From NCBI RefSeq assembly GCF_949628265.1, contig NC_088787.1:26154501-26218500 (forward strand): a stretch of DNA of 64,000 bases. Reading direction: 5' to 3'. This DNA comes from Cloeon dipterum (lineage: Eukaryota > Arthropoda > Insecta > Ephemeroptera > Baetidae). Position 1 is the stretch's first letter. Each line of letters opens with the position of its first letter. The position numbers were made by a program, and so were the translations under genes. The notes beneath the pieces are model-generated. The model was not told the origin of the DNA, searched no databases, and worked only from the letters and a program-made list of their open reading frames with translations. Below are positions 33,101 through 52,775 of this stretch, in pieces.

Positions 33101-36100
33101 TGAAATCGCGAAAGAACGTTTTCGCACTCTTAACAAGTGATGCGAAAACGTTGAGAATCTCTCAGCTCTTTTCTTTAGATCTTTCCCACTTGTTCAATCT
33201 TTGCTGGAGCGCGCGAGCTATAGTATGTATCGCTGCACATCGCGTCAGTCAGTTGGCGCAATATTCGCGCGCGCAGGCAGCTAGAATAAAAGCCTGCCTG
33301 CCTGGCCTACTTCTGCAAATTCTCGAAGGCATGAGCCGAGCGCTCGAAAAGCTCTGCGTTTCCCTTTCACTCTCCGTCTCGAGCCTCCTGCCGCGTACTT
33401 TGATCAATTTCCATCGCCAAAAATGAAATCGATCGATCGCAACGCCTCAGCCAAGATAATGTTTCATTCACACTGCTCCAATTTTTTCCCGCATAACAAT
33501 GTATGTGTGCTGCAAATAAATATACCGATCCATTCTTTCAATAAATCACTTTGCTGGTGTGAGAAAACCGAAAAGAGTGACCTGATACGTTTCGAATGGA
33601 GGTGCAAATTAATGGTTTCCTCGTTGCCTTGTGGGTGCCTCAATTATTACGCGAAACGCCTTTCTTATCTGCGCGCAATCACGCCGGAGAGAGTGCATAT
33701 TATTCTGAATTCACATTCTCGCTATTAAACGCGTTAATGAACAAAAAGAAATGCGACGTGCTTCACCGAACGCGCTTTGCCAGGAAATACTGTCGATTGT
33801 CTTACGCACGTAGGAAGAATTTGTTTTATTGCAAGGAATTACAATAAAAGAAATTGCCACCAACGACAAACAGTTGCTCAGGCCAGAACAATTTTATAGC
33901 TATATTTCGTCACGAATACTTCGTATGGAAGGTTGAAAGATATTATTAAATGAAGTTGGTCTAATTAGCCTATCTTTAAAAATTACCTACGCTAAAAAAT
34001 GGAATCACGAAGGAGATTTTAACGCTAAACTTGCATGAAAACAATTCAATTTATAGCGAAAATAATAGCTCAGAGAAAACAAACAAAAGTTACCATCAAC
34101 ATTGAGGCAGAATGTCTGTTATTAGTCATGCATTTACGTAATCAAGTAAAACGACGCTCGTTTTCGTGAAAAAGGAGCTTTCGCCTAATTGCGAGGCATT
34201 ATCCAGCTCTCGTGGCTCAGCGGATGCAATAAACTTGACCATCCCGCGGCGGAATGAACAAACACACACGACACTTGCCCAACACGAAAAACATGATCAC
34301 GGGGAAATAAAGGTCTTTTGCGTTTGGCAGGATAATAACCAATAACACAGCTTCGGAGCATCGTCGAAAATTATGCAAATTGCGCCTCTGAGTCATGATT
34401 GACTCGTGCATTGCCAAACTGAGCCAATAAATTATTTTTCTTGAATGATAATGGGCTCTCTACTTAAAATTGGATAAACTAATTGAATTTTGTAATCTGC
34501 TAGTTGCACGAACCGTTTCTTATAAAAGAAGAAATGAAAACGTTGATTGTAAACTGAAAAACGTTTCCATAAAAAACTTTTCAATCAAATTGCTGTGAGT
34601 TAAACAATTTACTTCAAATCAAATTTCAGAAATCGAACAAATCCAAAAGAATGAAAAATGATCATGTTGACAATTTATCATACATATTAATCCAACTCAA
34701 ATAGTGAATATTAGAAAAGAAAAACAACTGAATTTAACGTTCGTTTGAAACTTAATATCGAGTGTGCTAAAAATTCCCAAAGACCAAGAAGACACTTAAT
34801 TACAGAATTTCCTTTTTTAAAGATAAATTGAAATAAAAGTAAATTTATAAATTGCCAAACTTGTACTTTATTTTTGCACGGCTCTTTATAATTACGAAAT
34901 TCCCTCTTTGTGTTGGTTCATATATCAGTTTCTCAACAATTTTATGCAAAATGTCATTATACCCAAAGGCGCCTTGTACTACAGCAGTTCATTGATATTC
35001 TAATTTCGCCGAGTGATTCTCTTGCGAATGTAAACAAAATTGCAGGCACTCATTATACGCTCGGCTAACACGACCCAATAGCGAACATCGTTTGGAGAAT
35101 GTATTTGGGTGCTGCAAAGGTCGTACGACTGGCTATTTGGTAATAACTGCGCTATGGGGACGCGGCGGCCGTGTTCTGAATGAAGACGAGAGAGGCTATA
35201 ACTGTATAAAGCCAAACACGAAATATTATTTCACTGTATACGGGATCTAATTACCGCGCGAGCCCTGCATTGTGAGAGAATAAAGCAGCTCGGATGCACC
35301 GAAACGGTGTATATTTTATGATGAGGAATTTGAGGCCGACGAGAGATGAAAGCCAAACCGAATAAGAAGGCTCATTAGCTCGAACGCGTCCGAGAAAAAG
35401 AACCGATTAATTCGGGCGTCCGTGCATTTTTCACTCTTGTCAGTCACTGCGCGAGTCGCGGAATCGCTACTCTCGCTGCATTTTAAGGTCAGCCTCGAGT
35501 CGCGGCGAGTGGCACGCGAGAAAGCGCCTTTTATTTTCTATCTCGCGCGCATATTATACAAAATGCCTTTTTGCTCATATTAATTTGTGCAGCCACGCTC
35601 GTGCCGCCTTGCAGCTTAGCTAGGAATGCGCTTATGACGAGGAAAATGTACTTTGTCACGCTGATCTTACGTTAGCAAATGCAGCTCTATTATAGGCTCG
35701 GATTAGGCTCCGCTAATGCATTTTTGGACGTCAAATGGGAACAAAAAAATCCGACTACATTAGTAAACTGCATTGTTGCATTAAAAGCATTGAAGATTAC
35801 AGACATCAAGGAAAAACATTCTGTTGGCTGGTGGAAACTGTGTGTATGGCATTATGAAATACTAAAATACTGCTACATTCTTCTCGACTGTAAATCTGAA
35901 TCATCTATGAAATAAAATATAGTATATTGAAACACTCTGGCAGCACTCCAACAACTGGATAGCAGAAAAAGATAAATTTGTCTGTTTTCACGATAAACGG
36001 AGCTTTTCAAGATAAATTAAAGAAAAACATTGGCTCATTTTCTTAAGCATATGAGAGTTTCAAGGGATTTCTACATAATATTTTAATCCCTCAGTTCCTT

Positions 36101-39100
36101 ATTATGGCATTAATTAATTTTAGGAAAAGGTATAGTGTCACTTTCATGAACACTGCTGAAGATCAAATCCCAAGGATCCTCCATAAAAGAACATTCTCCG
36201 ATTTGGAAGAGAGAGGACACGATTTCGCGTAGACAGGAAACTTCTCTGGCAATTATTGCTTCCATTCACAGATTACTCATTGAGCGTGCGGTGCCCTTTA
36301 CCGCTCATCCTTCGATCGGAGCGTCTGACGAAATGCGGATTTTGACTCGCGGCCAACAGCAGAAGCAAGCGGATCATGTTATGCAGACGCGTGAGCGAGA
36401 TGAAATAATGTGCGCGCACCTTTCGTAACCTTAGATTGCATCTCAGGTCAGCCCGGCGTTAAATACCGCATTATTCCTGCCGAGCGACATGCATTCCATC
36501 GCTTTGCACTCTCTGAAAGTAAAAGCGATTTTGTGCACGCGCGCGCGCGGGCGTCCGACAATAAATACTCAGACAGTGCTCGCCTATTACGCGTGCTCTG
36601 CGAAACGAACAATATTTTATAAATATAAATAGTATGCATAAGATCAGCACCGCCTTTCGCTGCTGCTGCTGAGGCGGCGGTGGCGGCAGCAAAACCGGTC
36701 TTCGGCCTTTGCTCTGCTCCGCGCACTAATTAGCTCGGCTGAAAAGTGGCGAAAAAAATGCACCAGTGGGTATCTCATGTGCATTGGCCGAGAGCAGAAA
36801 AGCAACCGCTCTGCGTGGTACGTGATGTCATTTGTCATTTCTCTCCACAGGGAGATTTAATGCACGATGAATTCTTGTGGGCGACAATTACACAACATCA
36901 GCGATAGAAATTTATTACATGCCATGTCACTTAATATCCGCAACTTTTTTAATTATTTCTCAGTAACACGATACATTCTTTTTGTGAAACCATAAGTCTA
37001 TAAATTTATCACTGTCACTCATTTTGTGAATTTGTTGGCATCGTTGCAGGAAAATACGAGCACTGTACAAATAAATTTTACAAATAAATGGGAAGTTTTA
37101 AGATATTTTTTAAATGAAGAGATTTATAGTCGGCATTTCGCGACTTTCGATGAAATTAACAGCGGGAAAAAAAGAAAGCTTATTGTGCAATCTATTTAAC
37201 TTCCTCCAATTTAGACTAATTTAGACATGCATTAGTTTGCTCTTGTTTGCCTTTTATATGCTCCAAAAATCGTGGGAGACTTTCACAAAAAAAGCATGTT
37301 CTACGCCCTAAACGTACAAGTGCATTGATTGCGCTTGGACATGATCTCAATAAAGCACGAACATTTCATATCGAACCACTCAATTGACAGCATAAAAAAA
37401 TTATTAAAATCTCCAGTCATTTTGCACTAATCCATTAAAAGTTAAGTGGTAGACGAGTCAATTTCTTTGTTTCACTTTTTGTAAGAAGAATGTAGGAATG
37501 TTATTATAAGGTAAAAGTTACTTTCCATAAATCACATTCTTTAATATTTGTCCCTATATGGTTTAAAAATTAAAAAAGTACATTGGGGCAATAGCAATTT
37601 GCATGGCTCTGAAAACTTTCGCTCATTTTTTCGTTCGACATCTCAGTAGAGTTTTCATGATCAAAATTGTTGCTAATCCGCAAGAAAATAATGATGTGTT
37701 TGAGGCGTGGGTTTAAATTGCTCAAAGCTTCAATGAATGAATCATATAACCTATTTGATATTCCGAGGCCGAAGATAGCTCTTGGCAAACAAGTCATTTG
37801 TGCCAATATCGGTCCACTGATGGCAAATAACGTGAAAGGATTTTCATGAATGTGTCCACCTTCAGCAAACCAAAAAGAATAGAAGGCTAACGGTCGTGAT
37901 GGCGATTATGTGGATTAATTAATATTGCTGAGAGCATTGGTCCTTGCGCGCCAGCGCCGCTTTTGTGACGCAAGTGCGAATTTCCCCGCGCGAAGGTTTT
38001 CTGCAAAAGGCAACAATATAGAGGCGATCAAGCTTAGGTCATCTATCTGCCATCCTGCTTGCTCTATGGCGAATTCACTCTTGTTGTGAGTCACCACGCG
38101 GCTTTTGGCCGCCGACTCGCCGCCGCGCCAGCGCATCTTGGGCACGTTCAAGGAACAGTAATTGGCACCGTGGCCCGAGAAAAGGGTTGAGCCGCCGCCG
38201 AGAAGTGGTGTGGGCGAAGGTCGCTGCACCTTCTTTGCTCATCGCACTCCTCCGACCGGCCTGAACTCGGCTAACGTTCGCGGTCGGACAATTTTTTTGC
38301 CCTTTTACGATTGCTTTACGGCTTCACTTCTCCGCTCCGAGTAATTGGACTTGGACTGCTGCTTTGCCTTAAAAAGTGAACTCTCTACCTGAGGCAGGGT
38401 CAAATTAAAAATTAACATTTTTAGTATAGCTATTTGTTGAGACATCTTACGAATTTTTATTCTACAAAATATTATTGCAGGCATAAGATTCTAAAGTAAA
38501 GAGTTGAGCAGCAGGTTACTGAAGTCTAAAAAACTCAACTAGTACTTTGCATACACAAGTCATTTCATGCTCCATTATATATTATGTTCATGAAATAAAT
38601 TATTTTTTTATCTCTGCTGGTATTTCATATTTCCGTTTACATTTACATGCAGTTGAAAACAAAAACTAACTGACTTCCCAATTAGGATCATGTTTGATGA
38701 ATGGTTTGCAACGAAATTCATTTGCATAAATTATTCTAATTGGCGAGGCAAACAAGGAGACACCTTGTTTAGTGATGAGAGTAAATAAAAATTATAACAT
38801 CCTGCTCATTGCCCTAAATGGAGCGCTTTTTACATCCATAAAGCAGAAGAAGCGTCTGCTTTGTTGTTGGCGTGAAAGTTGAGGAAATATTACTCCGCAT
38901 TTTTTCCAGATTGTATCAAAAAATGAATCTAAACAAATCGATGGGCGAAAGTGCCGACAAAGTGATTCATATTGATGGATCTGGTTGTGCAAAAAAAGCT
39001 GTTAATTTGCACTTTCACTGCTCTGCTTCCTTCACACTTTCATTAATTGTTTTTATGAATATACATATCATTAATGCTAATGGAAATTTCATATTTTTGC

Positions 39101-42100
39101 GTTGAATGGAGGTTCAGAAAGTTCGCGAGTAAAAAAGAGAGGGTCACGGTCGCTGGTGTCCTGAAAAAAGTGTCGAGTGGCGTGTACAGAATGCAGATTA
39201 ATTTTCCACGGCCGGAACCTGTGCAAAGAGGAACTAAAGAGAGAAGACGAAATAAATGCACTTTCCACGACGCCGCGCGCATTTCAAGAAGGCGCGATGC
39301 CAAAGGCGGATTTAGAAATCTTCACTCGCATTCTCGCACAACTTTATAGTAGCAGTTTCCAACCGCTTGTTTGTAGCCTCTGCCCAACGCTGCGTCGTCG
39401 TGAGCAACACTTTGGCTTCGTGTTGTTGACACGATCTCCTTTTTAGTCTATCCTTAAGAGTTGTTACAGTGATTTGTCGAGTAAAGATCGATTTCTATAC
39501 ATATGCGTTCTGAAATATATCTATTTGTTTAGAGAGAACAATAGCATAATCACGCTTAAATTTCATATGTGATCCAATGTTGTTAGTTGATTTGTTCCTT
39601 CCAGATATTTTATCACATAATGTGTTCCATTACAATGACCACTCCTATTTTCTCAGACATATTTTTACTCTACTTGTTGCGAAAAAACCAACCAAAAGAA
39701 CGTTCAAGCTAATATCTAAATCTTTCGTAACTTATATAATATCTAGTTCATACAGTTAATTGTGCATTTGAGTGATGCAAACGGCGGCAATTTTTCCAAT
39801 TCACAGAGCGCTAAGCAATGAATTGAACCATTGCATGGAACGTGCGAAGCTCTCGCCGCAGGATTTGGATCGTCCTGGGAAACCGTTGGTTGCAGAAACA
39901 AGGAAGTTTTGGAACTACACAAATGCACTTCCAGGGCAGCATGTGAAATTTGGGTTTCTCGCCGCAAGCAAAACTTTTTCTTTCTCAGCTGCATTCTCCC
40001 ACGGACGCGTTTGCAAAATAATAAGTGAGTAAACAGCTAAACAGTTGTTGCCGAGAGGAAAAAGAAGCAAAGATCGGTTCATTCGCGGAAAACGTTTTCC
40101 TCATATTTTGAGACTGCTGGATTAAAATATTTTAGGAAGATCAGGATCTACAACGAAACCTGATGCGCGTTTCGAGTCGAGGAAGCGTTCCTCCACTGTG
40201 GTTGGCTTCGTTTTCAGTCTGCTGTGACAGACACACAGCATTTATGCAACGATGTAGCCTTGCAATCAGCTTGAGTCGCTGATTTTTCTGAGAGACCTTC
40301 TTTCGCATTCAATTATAATAACATGCTGCTCACGTGCTTCGAAGGAATACCAACGCGCTTGACGAAACTGACGCGCGAGAAATGTCGCAAAAATTGGGCA
40401 ATGTCAAAATTAACACCTCATCAGAATATCAGACGGATCTTTTTTTAAACATTTAGATATACAAGAATATTTTTGGGACAAACACACTTAAATCAAAAGC
40501 GACAAAACATCCCATTTTAAATATGTTACTTATTCTCCTTGAGAATCCAAATATTGTAGCACCAAAACGGATTTAAAATCAATTTGATTAACTAATTTTG
40601 CTAATTTTAGAAGTTGCCATCATATTATAATATCTAACGTGATTAATAATGGAAGTGCGAGCCTCAGGTGTTTTGGCATCTTTGACTGAAAATATATACC
40701 TATATTTAATCCAACTGGTTTGGTTGGTGACAACCTTTCGCTATTTGCAATATAAAAAGCAAAAATAACGCAAAATATTACTAATCCGTCTCTGTGACAA
40801 TGAATAGCAACAGAAATTTATGCACTTAAAATTTTTAACTTTAATTTTGACGTTTTTCTCGTTATATTTTAAGGGTATTGAATCAGTAAATAAATAAGTA
40901 GTGCAATCTTCTTAGCAAGAAGGCGTCAATAACAAACTGAACATCTGGTCTTGCAACAGCAGGTCGTCTGAAAGGCATTGGCAATGTTTTGAAACTGCTG
41001 AAAAGCAAACGCCAACAAGGCATGCAACCAAGTGTTAAACGAGTTCGGCCTCTCTTGTTTCCCTTTCGCGACAGGAATTCCGGCCCGCTGTGTCAAAAGT
41101 GCGTAGATGCGAAAGGTGAGTAGGCCGCGCGGCGAATTAATTCGAAATGCAGCAAGAAAGTGCGGCTGCTGCTTCCTTCCTCCAATGCAAATAGTTCGTT
41201 TCCGTTCTTGGCCGCCGCAGACGGCTGTATGAAATCTCACCGTGCGTCAGGGTCGCGATTATTCCTTCGATCGCGAAACGGCAAAATGTTTTCTAATCTG
41301 CGGTTACCGTGTCGCGATTGCTTTTTCTCACTCAGCCAATATTGCACAACCAACCCACCTGCCAGGGCCGGTAAAATAGAATTTTTTGGCAATCGTGATT
41401 TTTACGCCTCAAGAAGTGCAGTCATCGAAAGTAAAAAAATGTGGTTTGATTATTTCTAGCCTGCTATAAATTTTATTACTTCAAGCCATTGATTTTTCAA
41501 TATTTAGTCTGATAATTACGACCTTATTTGGATTACATAAAAATCGACAAAATGTTTCAATATTACGCGCACGTATACGTGACATATCACGATAGTCGCT
41601 CTCGGCTTTTTGTTCGTGTTTTATTCCTCCCGTTTCCCAGGCTTGCTATTCACACTGATTGACCCGATTGAATTGGAACAATAGGAATTCCATTAAAAGA
41701 AAAACCGAGCATGCAGAAGGTAAGAGTGAAGAAAATTACTTCTCTTCGACCTTTCCCAGCTGACGCGTTGCTCGGCCGGCCTTCAGAGCGTGAATAATAA
41801 TAATGGTGCACGCATTCACACAGTCGGAGGCGAACGGCGTGACAGATCCCAGAGCGGGAAATATGGAATAATGAGTAATTCACAGCATAATCGAAAGTGT
41901 TTTGTCCGCTCCACACGTCATCGCGATCACGTAACTGAGCGAGAAGAACAAAGAGTCATAGAGTCATTCGGAAAAGGCGTCTCTGCTGTGTAACATTTCT
42001 GAATGCAATCAAAATAAATAGCCCTACGTCCATATTTATGTTTCTCAGCCTTCAAAAAGTTCATTATTTCGGCCTTTAGTTAGATAAAAAAACAAATGGA

Positions 42101-44740
42101 GAGAATTTGATGTTATCCCTATAGTTTTGAATATAGTGGCTTGGCAGAACTTTCCACTCTGTTCTCGGGTCGAAATTGAATTTGATTGTGGGAACTGGGA
42201 GCTATCTTATTTTCGAAATTACTTCTACTGATATTTTAATCCGAAAAGAGTCCTTGAAGAGGGCCAATGAACGATCCTGGTAAACAAAAGTCACAATTTA
42301 ATAATTCTCTGCTGTCAAAATGTGAGAAAAGCAACAAAGGCCAAATCAGCGGTTTGAAGTAACATTATTCACGCGCGGTGTCCAGCGGGAATGTGATCCT
42401 TTGTTGCCAAAGAACGTTCAATTTCAAAGGCGAAACCGTAATGCTGGAACGGCACACAGCGAGTCTTATCAAAGGAGCATTGATTGCTTTCACTGCGCGC
42501 CTCTCGTGCCACGCCGATAATTCATTTTCTGGCAAGGCCACTTTTTATCTCTTTGAAATTGATTCCAGCAGGCGTGATGGATAATGCTCCAGCAATAGTT
42601 CAAAAATGCATGTACTCTCCATTTCTCATTCTGCTTACGGTGCGACCTTCGCGACGAGAGGAAAACCGACGCACGCGGATGATCACTTTCCATTCGCGTG
42701 ACCCTTTGGCTCCGGGATTCTTGCCTGCGTAAAACGCGACCGTGCCGCCGCGGAAAATTTCCTTCTAATCCTTCCAATAATAAGGCCATTTTTCTGTACA
42801 GCTATAATTTCGGGAACAATTATCAATTTAGAAACTACTATCGATAAAAACGAAGGTCTTTAAAAGATATCTTCTGGAGGAATAACTCAATCAAAAGATT
42901 CACTTGATTACACCAATTTCAGATGAATTATGTAATTCACATGAGTAGATATTATCAAACTTTTCGTTTGCCCTGCAATTAGTCCAGCAGTTCCATTTTT
43001 CATATCTAAACGAAAAGAATTAGAAGAAAACCTTCAAAATGAGTTTCTCCTATTCATAATAAATATTAATCTCCTTGATGCTGCATTAGTATCCCTCTTC
43101 TTTTGCTCTTATAGTTTTATATAGTCATTTACATTTGAAAGGCATCGATGTTCAAGGAAATTAACGCCTCACTAGCCGTGATTCAGAGTCAATGAAGCGA
43201 CAAAGAAATCTGGCAGGAATTTTTAGGGTTATCCGGCAAAGCCCTGCTTTTATTTCAAGAGTACTAATGAATTGGTCGATTTTGGGCTACGAACGGAAGG
43301 AATACGCACGTGTGCAATTGGCTCAGCGCAATTAGAAACTCGATCGCTTGAATCAAAAAGTGGCTGTGAGCGCGCGCGGCGTGTGCTGCTCCATTAATTT
43401 GAGTAAAACGTTGCGCGAGTTTCAGTTTCCTGCAAAGCGAGAGAAAGAACACGATGGACGCAATTACACAAATTGTACGCACAGCGTGTGCCAACAAGCA
43501 AATTAAGCTCACTTGGCCTCTTTTGAGCATTTTCTCGTTCAAGTTGGAAATGTAAAATTACAGAGGCTTAAACAGCTTAATAAGAGTGGAAATGAAAAGG
43601 CCGGAACTAATGCACAGAAAAATGCTTTTAGTTATTCGATTGTGCCAAATTTCTAAAATATATTATTTATTCATCATTCATTTCCATCTGTCGGCATTTT
43701 TATGCAGTTGAAACGATAATTATTATCTCCATTTCTAATGTATGGTTTATTATTTTTGTTTCCATTTCTTATAACCTCTTAAATTTTAAGTTTTAATAGT
43801 ATGAATGTATTTTAACCAATTGTGATGACAGCAAGAATTGAATAAAAAGTATTTTCTCTCACGCAATTCTTCAAAATAGTGCAGCAGCTAAATTATTTTA
43901 ATGTAATTCACGTCGCAATCTTTTTTAATATGAAATCAATAGTACAATTAGTTTCTGGTATATTAATAATTTTGTCTTTCAATTGCAATTTACGTCAAGC
44001 TCTTTGCGAATTTAAACTCATTTTAAGCATATGTGTTGAGAATTACAAGCAAACGGACTCAACCAGTATGGCTGCAGAAAATTTTCAATTGAGGTCTAGA
44101 ACCAGTTTTTTCTCCGTCACCAAATGAATTTTGACCATGCTGTGTGATACTTCAGCAGCATGTTGTGCTGATTAACTCATTTTGACTAAATTTAATGACT
44201 GTGTCGTTTTTTGCTGTCACGTGCGCGCAAACGTTTAAAACTAATAAAGTAACTAGACATACGAGCGATGTAATCGTCTCAAGGCAAGGCTCTAAATTTT
44301 TGCTCAATCAAAGCGAGAGCATCAAGCCGCTCAGCAAAATTAACTTTTACCTGCGCCTTCGAATCAGGGCCAAACAGGTGCTCTCTCGCGCGCGAAAGTG
44401 AAAAATCCCATTCATCAGCATCCACCATAATTTCGCCAGACGCATAAATTCGCGAAATCAAAAAGAATGGAAACCGGAATTTTAAATCATCATTCTCTAT
44501 TTCGCAAAAAAATGTAATTTTATATTCTGAGCAGATTCTGAGGCTCGTCGCCGGCCACTGTGTGTTTGTATAAATGCAATGTCATTTTCTTTGCTTGAAA
44601 TTAAGGACGCATACCACATACACGATTACAAACAGAAAGAGAAGAAAAAGCCGAGTTTGCAGAGCTCACTCACCTTGCTGCAGAAGCGCAGGTGTGGCGA
44701 GCTGCGCCACGATCAAAAACACTACTGCACGGCACCGCAT
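24179..44740 (-). CDS. Mucin-like single-pass membrane protein with SEA domain and LLPPGFK repeats
   Basis: Eight exons on the minus strand: 44740-44674, 32865-30609, 30228-29931, 29543-29473, 29401-29184, 25634-25504, 25441-25259, 24346-24179; 3393 nt, 1130 residues, all phases consistent. Exon 1 encodes a signal peptide (MRCRAVVFLIVAQLATPA) and its phase-1 end fits the phase of exon 2, 11.8 kb away. Residues 23-830 are a Ser/Thr/Pro-rich ectodomain with threonine runs typical of O-glycosylated mucins, and LLPPGFK occurs four times near residues 536, 591, 654 and 672. A SEA domain covers about 835-935 and contains NKGSVLVDY (G900-S901), which fits the G/SVVV self-cleavage motif of MUC1-type SEA domains. 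A transmembrane helix (about 992-1014, WAIAVIVIGLASLLFVIIF) precedes a 116-residue Tyr/Gly/Arg-rich tail ending YDTNF. The likely role is a cell-surface mucin of an epithelium. I do not know a named orthologue. The weakest link is the exon 1 to exon 2 join over the very long intron. Confidence 0.82.
25921..26167 (+). mobile_element. tRNA-derived SINE-like repeat, copy 2
   Basis: Diverged second copy of the repeat at 11570-11873, in the same orientation, inside intron 5 of the SEA-domain gene. It starts with the A-box-like TAGCTCAACGGG, then GCTGGTTTTCGCACCTTTCTAG, GGCGTTTCAAT and GTGTTATTGGGACCCGG, and ends in an A-rich stretch. The middle is GC-rich against its AT-rich surroundings. Confidence 0.6.
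32866..44673. other. 11.8-kb first intron of the SEA-domain gene
   Basis: Mostly AT-rich with scattered GC-richer islands (about 33200-33400, 35400-35600, 36250-36750, 37950-38350, 41050-41350, 42480-42740). None of the open frames shows a recognisable domain plus good splice sites. Minus-strand frame 37915-38229 is the most protein-like but is unsupported. Long first introns of developmental or epithelial genes often carry enhancers; nothing here proves it. Confidence 0.5.
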
Positions 44741-45011
44741 GGTCTCCAAATTTTTTTTTCTTTTTTCTACGAAACACACACTTTGTGTCGGAAATGCACT
44801 GAACGGGGCGAAAGGGTGGAATCCTCACTCTCAGGTGACTCGCATCTCCTTGCCGCGCGGGTGCGATGTACTCCTGGCGTTGGGTCAGCTGACTGCGAGT
44901 GCCAGGATCCGCTACGCTCTCAGCACCACTTTCTGTTCTTCTGGCCGCTCGCCGACGACGGAGTGAGTGCCCAGCAAAAGAGAAAGCCCGCCGCCGAGAG
45001 GTGGTGGCAGA

Positions 45012-45033
45012 AGACGTGTGACGTCACACGTCT
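45012..45033. promoter_or_regulatory. Perfect 22-bp palindrome with a full CRE, upstream of the SEA-gene start
   Basis: A perfect inverted repeat centred on TGACGTCA (45019-45026), flanked by symmetrical ACGTG/CACGT arms. TGACGTCA is the canonical CREB/ATF site. It lies about 270 bases upstream of the SEA-gene ATG, a usual distance for a promoter-proximal element. Binding is inferred from the motif only. Confidence 0.5.
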
Positions 45034-45381
45034 GTCTGAAGGTGCTACCTGCCGCCGACCTCCAGAGGGAGCCGCTCTGCACGCAACCACAGCTCCATCG
45101 TCTTCGCATTAGATTCTATGAAGTTTTCCAAATGTCCTGTAGGTTAATTTTCATGAAATCTACCCACGTTGAAATCACTTTAAATAACTATTTTAGGCAT
45201 AGGTACTACACTACTTTGATCTTAATCGACATTTTATTTTTCTACAAAGAGGAGCGCCAATGATTAGACGCACAACTAGATTGCGAAGCAGGTTAAATAG
45301 GGGTACCTGAATTTTGATACCAAATAAAACGAGCAGGGTTTCAGCAGTACTGGACTGGCTAATCGGGTGAACCCCAATGCG

Positions 45382-45392
45382 CCCCCCCCCCC
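45382..45392 (+). repeat. Poly-C tract (11 C)
   Basis: Eleven C in a row in AT-rich intergenic DNA. Confidence 0.9.
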
Positions 45393-46871
45393 TTCAATTT
45401 AACATCATGACATTATTTATGACACCCCTTCGTCAAAGCGCCCCAAACCGCAGGCAAATTTTTCACCTGTTTTAAACCTTGCATGTTCTAACAAATTTCG
45501 CGTCTCAAATAAGTTTGATTAATTTTTTTAACTTGCACCAATTTTCAAACTGCGCAATGAACAGGTTTCCTTCGAAGTTTTTTATAATTAAACTTAGAAT
45601 GAACAGAAGATGGTAACCATCAAGGATAACTAACCAATACCAAGATTGATATCAACTGTGAAAATTTGTATAAACTTTGAATTTCGTTTATTCATTTCGA
45701 AAACTTCTTCTCTACTGAAATATATTAGGCTGATAAGTAATGGGTCCATGAAAAAAGAGAGATTTGTTAGCTGGCATTTGAAATTTTCATATTTATTATT
45801 GGCAATATGCGCTCAGAATGCAATACAGAGGATTATCTTAATCATCGTTCTCTTGCACGTTCTCGTGCGTGTAAATTAATTTTCTTTTGATTAAGTAACG
45901 AACATTTTAAATTAGATTGAGAGGCTACCTAACTTAGCCTCGGCCGCTTCTAAAACCGTTGCTAATACTGGTCACAACAAAATACATGCATTGCAGCTGC
46001 CTCGCTTTTCAATCACGCCACAAAATCGATCTACTTAATCATTTTCATACCTCTTCATCCTGTATGTGGTTCTCCAGCAAGTATGTCGCAAGCGAATTGT
46101 TAAAAATTTGATTAAAACCGCGTTGTTTTGATTGCTTTACCGAGGAAAATTCCTCAACATGCACACACGTCCACATCGGTCTTTACTCACTAAAAATTTG
46201 GTGCCTTTGACACGAGTTTAAAAAACTTTACAAAAGATTTCAGGGACTAATAAAGATTACTCACACGGGTTTTTAATATTTCTGAGAGTCAAAATTGTAA
46301 ACAATAAAATAGAGTAAGATCCACGCACAGTTCGATTGGCAACCTTGTAACAATGTGTTGTTTACTTTGCAATGTGAGTTTAACAGATAAACGTAAATTT
46401 GAAAAATGATCAATTTGTTCAAATTTTTTTTCAACTAGTGAATAAATAGTGTCAACGATAGACATTAATAAATGAATAAAAAATGAAGTGTTTAAAAAAT
46501 AATGAATAAATTGATAATTTTTTAATTTTTTTTATGCTAACTTATTATTGCACTATTAACAACACATCGTTACAACCTAAATGACTCTTGATAGGGTATC
46601 CATTTTACTTTCCAGAAAATTTTCAGGGAAAAATAAAATACAAGCTCAGGCCTAATAACTCCGCAATGATGTGTTGTTAGGGATTTTCGAATTGAGGTAA
46701 ACACAGCCTTATGAAGTGTGTTACAGACAAACCATTATAATAAGTAATGCGGCCCAATGTCTTTGCTTACTCCTGCAGAAGCAGATAAGCTGTTGAAACA
46801 GGTGTTAATCACAAATACATTTCCATTCCACTCACAGTTGTTCGCTCGATGAGAGGAAAAACAACTCGGGC

Positions 46872-52775
<5,904 letters not shown>

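Larger units (their letters stand above)
44741..46871. other. Intergenic region between the SEA-domain gene and the DPP8/9 gene
   Basis: The left 370 bases are GC-rich and should contain the SEA-gene promoter (minus strand), including a palindromic CRE. The remainder is AT-rich, holds an 11-base C run and shows no coding exon on either strand. The DPP8/9 3' UTR must end in the right part. Confidence 0.5.

Noticed and set aside
44574-45112. Plus-strand frames of 130 and 177 residues
   Set aside because: They are antisense to the SEA-gene signal-peptide exon and its GC-rich promoter and have no recognisable motif.
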